A DNA stretch of 12,194 nt, from contig PGXR01000081.1 of assembly GCA_002839245.1 (NCBI GenBank), positions 1-12,194 on the forward strand. Direction: 5' to 3'. Below, one piece after another: positions 1-5,922 of the stretch. Origin of the DNA: Spirochaetae bacterium HGW-Spirochaetae-7 (GTDB lineage: Bacteria; Spirochaetota; Spirochaetia; Treponematales; UBA12059). Both the position numbers and the translations under genes were made by a program. How positions within the stretch are numbered: position 1 is the stretch's first letter; each line of letters opens with the position of its first letter. Under the pieces are notes generated by a model. The model did not search any database, was not told where the DNA came from, and saw nothing but the letters and a program-made list of their open reading frames with translations.

Positions 1-5
1 ATGTA

Positions 6-78
6 CAGGCCAGGAAGGATTCGAACCCTCAACATCCGGTTTTGGAGACCGGCGCTCTACCATTAGAGCTACTGGCCT
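6..78 (-). tRNA. tRNA-Trp (anticodon CCA)
   Basis: The minus strand folds as a 73-nt cloverleaf. The seven-pair acceptor stem is AGGCCAG with CTGGCCT, the D arm lies around GCTCTAATGGTAGAGC, and the T arm holds GGTTCGAATCC. The anticodon stem CCGGT/ACCGG encloses the loop CTCCAAA, giving anticodon CCA (tryptophan). The discriminator base is G and no 3' CCA is encoded, so the CCA end must be added enzymatically. It is the last gene of the tRNA-Thr/rpmG/tRNA-Trp cluster. secE and nusG commonly follow this tRNA and would lie off the left edge. Confidence 0.96.
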
Positions 79-82
79 AGGC

Positions 83-158
83 GAATCCCGAAAACATCGG
101 GGTTCGATGGCTACCTGGTTATTGAAGCTTTTTCAAAATGCGTCTGCATTTTGGAAAA
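83..158 (-). other. Two hairpins in the rpmG/tRNA-Trp spacer
   Basis: The spacer holds two inverted repeats. GAATCCCGA (83-91) faces TCGGGGTTC (97-105) across a 5-nt loop. TTTTCAAAATGC (130-141) faces GCATTTTGGAAAA (146-158) across a 4-nt loop, with one bulged base. On the transcribed minus strand neither stem is followed by a U tract, so they are not typical intrinsic terminators. Since rpmG and tRNA-Trp are probably co-transcribed, RNA processing or 3'-end protection of the rpmG message is a reasonable guess. Confidence 0.4.
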
Positions 159-161
159 CCC

Positions 162-335
162 TCACTTAACCTTCGTTTCCTTGTGAAGCGTATGCTTGTG
201 GTCCCACTTGCAGTACTTCATCAACTCCAGCTTTTCCTGCTTGGTCTTCCTGTTCTTGGTCGTCGTATAGTTTCTACGCTTGCACTCGCTGCATGCAAGA
301 GCGATGATCTCTACGGTTTGCTTCTTTCCAGCCAT
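162..335 (-). CDS. rpmG: Large-subunit ribosomal protein L33
   Basis: A 57-residue basic protein of normal L33 length, a small component of the 50S subunit near the E site. The core NYTTTKNRKTKQEKLELMKYC and the tail KHTLHKETK are diagnostic. The ATG at 335 is chosen because GGAAGG sits 8 nt upstream and the protein then begins MAGKKQT. The frame stays open further upstream, but that part has no L33 homology and runs through the spacer. Zinc-binding L33 forms carry two CxxC pairs. Here the first pair is intact (C15, C18), but the second reads C-K-W-D, so only three of the four cysteines remain. It lies between tRNA-Thr and tRNA-Trp on the same strand, the common rpmG/tRNA-Trp/secE/nusG context. 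Confidence 0.96.
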   Translation of the reverse strand: MAGKKQTVEIIALACSECKRRNYTTTKNRKTKQEKLELMKYCKWDHKHTLHKETKVK

Positions 336-381
336 GGCCCGATCCTTCCCGGAAGATTGACGCCCACCGCGGCAAGCGTCG

Positions 382-403
382 AAAAAAAAGGAGCGCCGAC
401 TCC
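382..403 (-). terminator. Weak intrinsic attenuator between tRNA-Thr and rpmG
   Basis: On the minus strand GGAGT pairs with GCTCC (last pair U-G) around a CGGC tetraloop, followed by eight consecutive T (389-382). The stem is short (5 bp), so termination should be partial. That would let most transcripts stop after the abundant tRNA while a fraction reads on into rpmG. The structure is seen in sequence; its efficiency is inferred. Confidence 0.4.
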
Positions 404-461
404 GCGCGTCGCGACGAATCGCCTCAAATTGCGCCTGCCAGCCCCCAAAACTGTCTTCGAG

Positions 462-475
462 AGCCCTCGATCGGA
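462..475. repeat. 14-bp duplicate of the tRNA-Thr 3' end
   Basis: AGCCCTCGATCGGA at 462-475 is identical to 529-542, which is the 3' end of tRNA-Thr (acceptor 3' strand plus part of the T arm). The copies are 67 bp apart in direct orientation. Repeats of a tRNA 3' end are the usual footprint of integrase-mediated insertion, but no integrase or element lies between them. It could be a deletion scar or a remnant of a duplicated tRNA. Confidence 0.5.
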
Positions 476-507
476 TGACGCGAAGCGGCAACCGACTTGC
501 AGGCTTG

Positions 508-524
508 GTTCACCCATGGTGAAC
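508..524 (-). other. Hairpin just 3' of tRNA-Thr
   Basis: GTTCACC (508-514) and GGTGAAC (518-524) form a perfect 7-bp stem with a 3-nt loop, starting 4 nt after the tRNA-Thr 3' end on the transcribed strand. No U tract follows. A role in tRNA 3' processing or transcript stability is possible but inferred. Confidence 0.35.
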
Positions 525-528
525 AGAA

Positions 529-601
529 AGCCCTCGATCGGAATCGAACCGATGACCTCATCCTTACCATGGATGTGCTCTGCCAACTGAGCTACAAGGG
601 C
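529..601 (-). tRNA. tRNA-Thr (anticodon GGT)
   Basis: The minus strand gives a 73-nt cloverleaf. The acceptor stem is GCCCTTG with CGAGGGC (one G-U pair), the D arm is GCTCAGTTGGCAGAGC, and the T arm holds GGTTCGATTCC. The anticodon stem CATCC/GGATG encloses ATGGTAA, giving anticodon GGT (threonine). The discriminator base is T and CCA is not encoded. It is the first gene of the minus-strand translation cluster, with its promoter a few bases upstream. Confidence 0.96.
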
Positions 602-616
602 GTTATTAGCGCCGGT

Positions 617-645
617 ACAATAACAACGAGAGATGTCTTTGTCAA
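617..645 (-). promoter_or_regulatory. Sigma-70-type promoter of the tRNA-Thr/rpmG/tRNA-Trp cluster
   Basis: On the minus strand a perfect -35 TTGACA (645-640) is followed by a 17-bp spacer and a -10 TATTGT (622-617). Transcription would start near 610, about 9 nt before the mature tRNA-Thr 5' end. The near-consensus match fits a strong stable-RNA promoter. The murJ stop codon is only 16 bp upstream of the -35 box. Confidence 0.8.
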
Positions 646-660
646 TACCGCCTAGTGGTT

Positions 661-2259
661 TTAATCTTGGTTGGAACGGCTTTTGCTTCTGCCCCGAAAC
701 GATGAAACGAGGAAAGCCGCGGCGGGATCCCTGGTCAGGGCCAGCAGACCGACGCCTATGGCGGCGAATACGACGGCGGACAGGGCAAACGGCAGACCGT
801 ACGCTACGAGGCCGCTGCCGGCCGCGCCGAACAGGGCGCGAAAAGGCCCTCTGAGGGCCAGCACGGGCGCGGCGGCTATAGCGGAAAAGCCAATCAGCTT
901 GATTACATACAAAGCTACCGAGCCGAGAGCCGAGCCCAGGCCCGCTATGCCCACCTTGGTCAACATCGCCATGAGCAGGGCGGTATTGACCGCGCTCGCC
1001 ATCGAAAGCGCCAGGGCTATGCCCGGGCCTCCCATGGCGCGCTGCAGCGCGAACGCCGCGGCGATGTTGACCGCCACCGCGACAATGCCCGAGAGCGCCG
1101 GGGTGGCCGTGTCGCCGCGGGCGTAAAACGCCGGCGCCAGTATACGGTTGGCCCCGATGAACGGCAGGCCGACCATGTGGAAGAGGAAGGCGCTCGCCGT
1201 GAGCCCGACCGACGCGTCGCCGAATTCCCTGGTCTTGAACAGCAGTGCGACGATGTCCACCCGTTCGCAGATGGAGAATACCGCCACCGGCACGGTTATC
1301 AGCGCTATGGCCTCGAGGGCGCGGACCAGGCGCTCGCGGTACCGTTTCCATTCGGATGAAGCGGCAAGCCCCGACAGCTCGGGCAGGAGGACTGTCCCTA
1401 CCGATACGACGAACACGCCGAGTACCAGTTCCTGCAGCCGCAGCGAGAAGCTCAATGCGGTCGCCACCCCGGTTCCGGCGTTCGTCGCCAGCGAGGTGGA
1501 AACGAGGCCGTTGACCTCGTAGGCGGCCATGCCGAGTATCGTCGGCGCGATAAGCGACAGTACGCGCCGCATCCCGGGGTTGCGGAACGCTTTTCGTAGC
1601 GACACGAAGCGGAAGCGGGCTCCCAGCCTGACGACATAGGGCAATTGGCACAGCGCCTGCAAGAGCCCCCCGACCACTACGCCGACCGCCATAGCCCGCG
1701 CCGGGTTGGCCATGCGGCCGCCTATGAGCATCGGCACGAAGATGAAACTCAGGTTGAACAGTATCGGCGCGAAACCCGACGGCGCGAACGAGCCGAGAGC
1801 GTTCAGGATACCCTGGAAAAACGCCGCGATCGACACAAGTGCGATGAAGGGGAACATGACACGCATTAGCGCGGCGGTCTCGACAGGCTCGGAATCGAAC
1901 AGGCGGACGAGCAGCGGCGCGGCGGCGATGCCGGCGGCTACGACGGCGCAGACGGCGACCGAAAGCGCCGTAAAGGTGGCGGACAGGAATTCCTCCGTCT
2001 TCTCGCGGTCGCCTTCGGAGAAATACGCCTTGACCGTCGGGATGAAGGCCACCGACATCGAACCTTCGGCGAATAGGCGGCGGAAGAGGTTGGGTACGCT
2101 GAACGCGACGGTGAATGCGTCGGCGAGCATGCCGGTACCCATCAGGGCACCTCGCGTGCGGTCGCGTATCAGCCCCAGTATCCTGGATGCCATCGTCAGG
2201 ACCGACAGCTTGCCGCTCTCGCGGACGAGGCGGCCGTTCGCCTCGGATTCGTCGCTCAT
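661..2259 (-). CDS. murJ: Lipid II flippase MurJ (MviN family)
   Basis: A 532-residue polytopic membrane protein of normal MurJ length (about 14 membrane segments), in the MOP flippase superfamily. MurJ moves lipid-linked peptidoglycan precursor across the inner membrane. The N-terminal signature is clear: SRILGLIRD, then ADAF, then PNLFRRLFAEGSMS. Residues known to matter in E. coli MurJ align at a constant offset: R32, D47, R60, R61 and E65 correspond to R24, D39, R52, R53 and E57. R274 in the SLRLQEL segment matches R270. The C-terminus is a short basic tail. The ATG at 2259 gives a normal N-terminus; an in-frame ATG at 2277 is an alternative, and neither has an evident Shine-Dalgarno sequence. 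The frame is open to 2730, but that stretch lies inside the ATPase gene and is not part of MurJ. No other cell-wall genes are adjacent. Confidence 0.96.
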   Translation of the reverse strand: MSDESEANGRLVRESGKLSVLTMASRILGLIRDRTRGALMGTGMLADAFTVAFSVPNLFRRLFAEGSMSVAFIPTVKAYFSEGDREKTEEFLSATFTALSVAVCAVVAAGIAAAPLLVRLFDSEPVETAALMRVMFPFIALVSIAAFFQGILNALGSFAPSGFAPILFNLSFIFVPMLIGGRMANPARAMAVGVVVGGLLQALCQLPYVVRLGARFRFVSLRKAFRNPGMRRVLSLIAPTILGMAAYEVNGLVSTSLATNAGTGVATALSFSLRLQELVLGVFVVSVGTVLLPELSGLAASSEWKRYRERLVRALEAIALITVPVAVFSICERVDIVALLFKTREFGDASVGLTASAFLFHMVGLPFIGANRILAPAFYARGDTATPALSGIVAVAVNIAAAFALQRAMGGPGIALALSMASAVNTALLMAMLTKVGIAGLGSALGSVALYVIKLIGFSAIAAAPVLALRGPFRALFGAAGSGLVAYGLPFALSAVVFAAIGVGLLALTRDPAAAFLVSSFRGRSKSRSNQD

Positions 2260-2314
2260 GCCGGGAGGGTACAGCATAAAGCCCGGGCCGGACAAGCGAA
2301 GGAAAGGAGCGAGT

Positions 2315-2333
2315 GGGGTCTGCCCTAAGGGAG
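2315..2333 (+). repeat. GGGGTCTG-type intergenic repeat, copy A
   Basis: GGGGTCTGCCCTAAGGGAG in the 76-bp murJ/ATPase spacer matches 3632-3651 at 17 of 20 aligned positions (one gap). CCCTAAGGG within it is itself near-palindromic. From memory, GGGGTCTGACCCC-like motifs recur as REP-type intergenic repeats in many genomes. That identity is inferred. Confidence 0.4.
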
Positions 2334-2335
2334 CA

Positions 2336-3535
2336 TCACGATCGATCGCCTGCCAGCCATGTTCGAAAGAACTCAAGGTAATTGACCGCCAGCAAGTCCT
2401 CTCCCATCGCGACCGTCTCGCCTTGGTATACCAGTATACCCCTGGCGTCGAGACGGATGGCGCCGTCGAGCGCCTTGTGGTCGGCCAGAATGCGCTTGAG
2501 CCCTGCGAACATCTGGATTCTGGGAGTAGTGCCTCGTTTGACTTCGATGAAATCCAGGCGGCCCCGTGCGTGGTCCTCATGGATGAAGTCCACTTCCAGC
2601 CCGCCGCCGGAGCGGAACCAGTATAGCCGCCCATGAGTACCCGCATGTGCGATGGCCTTGTACATCTCCGAGGCGATGTAGTTTTCAAAAACGGGGCCGG
2701 CCAGGGGACCTTTTTCAAGTTGGTCCACACTCATCACGCCGGCGAGGTTGTTCACGAGGCCGGTATCCCAGAAGTACAGCTTGGGTCGCTTGATGATGCG
2801 TTTGCCGTAGTTTTGATGGTACGCCGGGACCAGGAAAATGATGTACCCGGCTTCCAGGACGGAGAGCCATGCCTGGATCGTTTTCTCGGACACGCCGAGT
2901 TCCCTGGCGTACACGCTCATGTTCAGTTCCTGTGCGCAACGGCCCGCCAGAAGCTGGATACATCGCAAGAAATCACGCTCGTTCCCGATGTTCCGCACGG
3001 ATCGGACATCCCGCATCAGATAGGTATCCATATATGCGGGGAACCAGTCGCGTCCGAGGTCGCCGCCGCCAAGGACGATCTCGGGATAGTTGCCGTACAG
3101 CATGGCATCCCGTGGCGTTCCGAGGGTCTCCCGTTCCGTCCACTCGAAGGGCAGCAGCCTGGCCGGGGCTATCCTGCCGGCAAGGGACTCGCTCATCCCG
3201 CGGGTCAGCCCGAACTGGCTGGAGCCGGTCAGGATGAACCGTCCTGGAGTCCTGTCGTCGTCGATCTCCATTTTCAGGTATTCGAAGATTTCAGGAACCT
3301 TTTGGGCCTCGTCTATCACGGCCCCATTACGCATGCGCGCCATGAAAGCCCGGGGATCGTCATGGAAATCCCCGCGCAGGGTCGGGTCGTCGAAATTGAT
3401 CCAGACTCTCCCCTCGGAAAAAGACTTTCTGAGCATCGTGGATTTTCCGGACTGGCGCGGCCCGGTGACGGCGATGGCGGGAAACTTGGATAGAAGCCCT
3501 GAAATTCTGGCTTCAAGTCTTCGTGCTATATACAT
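2336..3535 (-). CDS. AAA_14/DUF4143-family ATPase
   Basis: A 399-residue cytoplasmic protein with the full domain order of this family. The AAA_14 ATPase core has Walker A GPRQSGKST (K31), Walker B VIDEAQ (D75, E76) and sensor-like ILTGSS (101-106). A winged-helix-like segment lies around 205-228. The C-terminal DUF4143 region carries a PD-(D/E)xK-like signature, EVDF at 314 followed by FIEVKRG around 330. These proteins are widespread, patchily distributed and of unknown function; some are encoded near toxin or defence genes. The ATG at 3535 is preceded by a -10 box only 6 nt away and lacks a well-placed Shine-Dalgarno sequence, suggesting a leaderless mRNA. It is a single gene, flanked by spacers with a shared repeat, which fits mobility by transfer. 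All catalytic motifs are intact. Confidence 0.9.
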   Translation of the reverse strand: MYIARRLEARISGLLSKFPAIAVTGPRQSGKSTMLRKSFSEGRVWINFDDPTLRGDFHDDPRAFMARMRNGAVIDEAQKVPEIFEYLKMEIDDDRTPGRFILTGSSQFGLTRGMSESLAGRIAPARLLPFEWTERETLGTPRDAMLYGNYPEIVLGGGDLGRDWFPAYMDTYLMRDVRSVRNIGNERDFLRCIQLLAGRCAQELNMSVYARELGVSEKTIQAWLSVLEAGYIIFLVPAYHQNYGKRIIKRPKLYFWDTGLVNNLAGVMSVDQLEKGPLAGPVFENYIASEMYKAIAHAGTHGRLYWFRSGGGLEVDFIHEDHARGRLDFIEVKRGTTPRIQMFAGLKRILADHKALDGAIRLDARGILVYQGETVAMGEDLLAVNYLEFFRTWLAGDRS

Positions 3536-3586
3536 ATAGCCATGATACCTTGCAATTTTGGATTGTCAATACGAATTCGCAAGGTA
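3525..3586 (-). promoter_or_regulatory. Promoter of the DUF4143 ATPase with two overlapping dyads
   Basis: On the minus strand -35 TTGACA (3569-3564), a 16-bp spacer and -10 TATCAT (3547-3542) place the transcription start near 3535, at the A of the start codon. Two inverted repeats cover this promoter. TACCTTGC (3546-3553) faces GCAAGGTA (3579-3586), bracketing the -35 and touching the -10. GCTATAT (3525-3531) faces ATATAGC (3534-3540) across 2 nt, spanning the start codon. Both could be operators; no regulator gene is in view. Confidence 0.6.
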
Positions 3587-3601
3587 CTTGTAGCTGATTT
3601 T

Positions 3602-3684
3602 TGGCTCTGTCCCCATTAGGCTCGAACGGGCGGGGTCTGACCCGAAGGGGGCTGCATGGGATTGGGGCGACCAACGCCGTCCCA
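3602..3684. repeat. REP-like intergenic repeat cluster, copy B
   Basis: This spacer holds GGCTCTGTCCCC (3603-3614), GGGGTCTGACCCGAAGGGGG (3632-3651, the partner of 2315-2333) and a hairpin made by TGGGA/TCCCA (3657-3661, 3680-3684) with an inner GGCG/CGCC (3666-3669, 3675-3678). I see no credible gene here. Paired motifs of this type resemble the palindromic repeats mobilised by REP-associated tyrosine transposases, but no such transposase is in the window, so the identity is inferred. Confidence 0.4.
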
Positions 3685-3705
3685 TATTGTACGGGAGAGT
3701 CTCCC

Positions 3706-3737
3706 AAGAAAAAGGAGCGCTCGCTGGCAAGCGCTCC
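3706..3737 (-). terminator. Intrinsic terminator of the caspase/DUF4384 operon
   Basis: On the minus strand, 14 nt after the TAA of the caspase-LivK gene, GGAGCGCT (3737-3730) pairs with AGCGCTCC (3721-3714). The 8-bp stem has an 8-nt loop and is followed by TTTTTCTT. This is a textbook Rho-independent terminator. A second small palindrome, GGGAGAGTCTCCC (3693-3705), directly follows. Confidence 0.85.
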
Positions 3738-3751
3738 ATTAGAGAGGATTC

Positions 3752-5869
3752 TTACTTGGCAGCGTACTTCTGCTGAAAGATGAACTTGCCGGAAACGATC
3801 TTTATAATGCCGGCATCCTTGCCCTCGGGATTGTGGGTCTGGGGGCTGATTTTGATGTTGCCGGTGATCCCCTTGATGTCCACGCTTTCGAGCGCCTTGG
3901 CGATGGACTCGCCATCGGGCTTGCCGGCGCGCTTGAGGGCGTCGACGAGCATCAGCACCGCGTCGTGGACGAGGCTACCGTTGAACTCGGTGGGAATGCC
4001 GTACTTCTTGAAGTAGCGAGCCTCATAGTCTAGGACATCCGGATCGTTATAGTTGAGGTGGCTGACGATGTACGAGCCTTCGACGGCCGCTCCGCCCATG
4101 CGGATCAGCTGGTCGGATGGCCATCCGTCTCCGCCCATGAGCACCTGCTTCATGCCGAGCTCGCGCGCCTGGTTGGCGGACAGGGCCACTTCCTTGAAGA
4201 AGTAGGGCATGAAGATGATGTCGGGGTTCTGGGCCTTGATCTTGGAGAGCTGGGGCCTGAAGTCGACGTCGCCGGACTTGAAGGACTCGTCGGCCACGAT
4301 CGTACCGCCGTTCTTCTTGAAGTTCTCGACGAAGAACTGGCGGAGGCCCTGCGAGTAGTCGTCGGACACGTCGTAGAGGATCGCGGCCTTCCTGGCTCCG
4401 AGCACGTCAAACGCGTAACCGGCCGCGACGGCGCCCTGGTAGGGGTCGATGAAGCAGACGCGAAAGTTGTACTGCTTGACCTTGCCGTCGAGCACGGTCA
4501 CCTTGGGGTTGGAGGCATAGGTGGCGATATCCGGCACTTTGGCTGCCTCGAGGATCGGGGCTATCGGGATCGCGTTGCCGGAGGCGTTCGGCCCGAGGAT
4601 CGCGACGACCTTGTCCTGGCTCGTCAGGCGGTGGACCACGTTGACCGCTTCCTGCGCGTCGCCCTTGTTGTCGTAGCCGATGGCTTCGAGGGTATAGGTC
4701 TTGTCGCCGACCTTGACGCCGCCGGCGGCGTTGATCTCTTCGAACAGCATCTTGACGGTATTGAACTCGCTGTTGCCCCAGACGGCCTGGTTGCCGGTCA
4801 GCGGGCCGAACCAGCCCACCTTGATGACGTTGGCCTGCTTGGCCCCGCAGTAGGTGAACACCACACTCGCCGTGCCGCCGGCCGGCACTGTCACCGTCTG
4901 GCTCTCGCTCTTGCCGTCGGCGTAACGCACGCTCACCGTCTGGCCGCCGGCGGGCAGGTCGTTCACGGGGACAGTCCCCGCAGGCACCGCCGCCGAAAGC
5001 CCCGCCACGCTCACCGTGCCGGCGCTTGCCAACTGGACGCTCAGGTTGCCCTTGGCCGCCTTCACGGCACCGAAGCTCGGGGCTATGGAGGAGGTGAACG
5101 TAGCAGGAGAGGCGCTGCCCGACCTGAAAACGAAGTCACTGGTATAGTTGGTGCTGACCCATGGCGACTGGACGCCGCCGGTCGCGTCCTTTACCGCGCC
5201 GGTAACGCGGCGGAGGGCTACCGAAATTTCCTGCCCCGGCACCGCCAGCTGCTCGATGAAGGCTTTGGTAAACGGGCTGTTGCGGCCGTCGCCGTCCTGC
5301 GCCACCGCGCCGGGGTCGGTCGCGTACACAATGATAGACTCGGGCACCTTGACGCGTACCACCGCCAGCCCCTTGTCAGCGGACCTAGTGGACCCCGGAA
5401 AGGGATTGTTCCGACATGCGTCCATTACCACGATGTTCAGCTTGTTACCGGCCGAGCGCATCTTGGCCAGCACCTGCTCGGCGTTCACTGCCTTGTATGC
5501 CAGCTCGTCCTCGGCCTGTATGTCGGCGTCCACCGGCAGCAAGTAATTTGCGCCGTCCACCTGCGCGCCGTGGCCGGAATAGTAGAAAAGGCCCACTATG
5601 TCCGGATCCTTGAGCGCGTTCCCGAAGTCGCGTACCGCCTTCTCCATCGCGTCACGTTTGGCGTCGACCAGCGTCGTAACCGTGAAGCCGGCCGCCTTGA
5701 GCGCTGCCGACACGTCCACAGCATCGTTCGGCGGATTCCTGAGTGTCGTCGAGGTTTTGTATGCACCATTGCCTATCACGAGGGCGACGCGTTTTTCAGC
5801 AAACACGGGCACGGCGAGCATCGCGGCAACCAGCACCGCGATCACCATGACGAGGATTTTATTTTTCAT
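3752..5869 (-). CDS. Exported caspase-like protease fused to a LivK-type binding domain
   Basis: A 705-residue exported protein with three parts. Residues 1-24 are a Sec signal peptide ending VFA before EKRVAL. Residues 25-250 are a caspase-like C14 domain (metacaspase/paracaspase type): substrate-pocket start VALVIGNGAY, catalytic His in YYSGHGAQ (H100) and catalytic Cys in VVMDACRNNPF (C152), both intact. Residues about 270-340 form a beta-rich, PEGA-like linker. Residues 347-705 are a complete type I periplasmic-binding domain of the Leu/Ile/Val-binding family (IKVGWFGPLTG onward, with GPNASG and YDVSDDYSQG). Ligands are probably amino acids or similar; the ligand is not predictable here. 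The ATG at 5869 has GGAGG 5 nt upstream; ATG 5872 and GTG 5881 are less well spaced. It follows the DUF4384 gene by 53 bp. No Liv permease or ATPase genes are present, so sensing or regulation fits better than transport. The frame is uninterrupted. Confidence 0.9.
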   Translation of the reverse strand: MKNKILVMVIAVLVAAMLAVPVFAEKRVALVIGNGAYKTSTTLRNPPNDAVDVSAALKAAGFTVTTLVDAKRDAMEKAVRDFGNALKDPDIVGLFYYSGHGAQVDGANYLLPVDADIQAEDELAYKAVNAEQVLAKMRSAGNKLNIVVMDACRNNPFPGSTRSADKGLAVVRVKVPESIIVYATDPGAVAQDGDGRNSPFTKAFIEQLAVPGQEISVALRRVTGAVKDATGGVQSPWVSTNYTSDFVFRSGSASPATFTSSIAPSFGAVKAAKGNLSVQLASAGTVSVAGLSAAVPAGTVPVNDLPAGGQTVSVRYADGKSESQTVTVPAGGTASVVFTYCGAKQANVIKVGWFGPLTGNQAVWGNSEFNTVKMLFEEINAAGGVKVGDKTYTLEAIGYDNKGDAQEAVNVVHRLTSQDKVVAILGPNASGNAIPIAPILEAAKVPDIATYASNPKVTVLDGKVKQYNFRVCFIDPYQGAVAAGYAFDVLGARKAAILYDVSDDYSQGLRQFFVENFKKNGGTIVADESFKSGDVDFRPQLSKIKAQNPDIIFMPYFFKEVALSANQARELGMKQVLMGGDGWPSDQLIRMGGAAVEGSYIVSHLNYNDPDVLDYEARYFKKYGIPTEFNGSLVHDAVLMLVDALKRAGKPDGESIAKALESVDIKGITGNIKISPQTHNPEGKDAGIIKIVSGKFIFQQKYAAK

Positions 5870-5922
5870 CATTTCCTCCACTTGTTAAAATGGACAAAAT
5901 CACACCACCGCTCGGAACCGGT

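Noticed and set aside
130..158. Intrinsic terminator after rpmG
   Set aside because: The hairpin is good, but on the transcribed strand it is followed by A-rich rather than U-rich sequence; kept only as a hairpin.
311..1651. 446-codon minus-strand frame crossing murJ, the tRNA-Thr gene and the spacer
   Set aside because: It runs through a tRNA gene and murJ in another frame and encodes an Arg-rich sequence without any domain.
2260..2730. N-terminal extension of the murJ frame to 2730
   Set aside because: It lies within the coding DNA of the DUF4143 ATPase in another frame and lacks MurJ homology; the family N-terminus begins close to the ATG at 2259.
3752..4830. Treating the LivK part as a separate transport gene
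   Set aside because: There is no stop, ribosome site or start codon at the junction, and no Liv permease or ATPase genes in the window.
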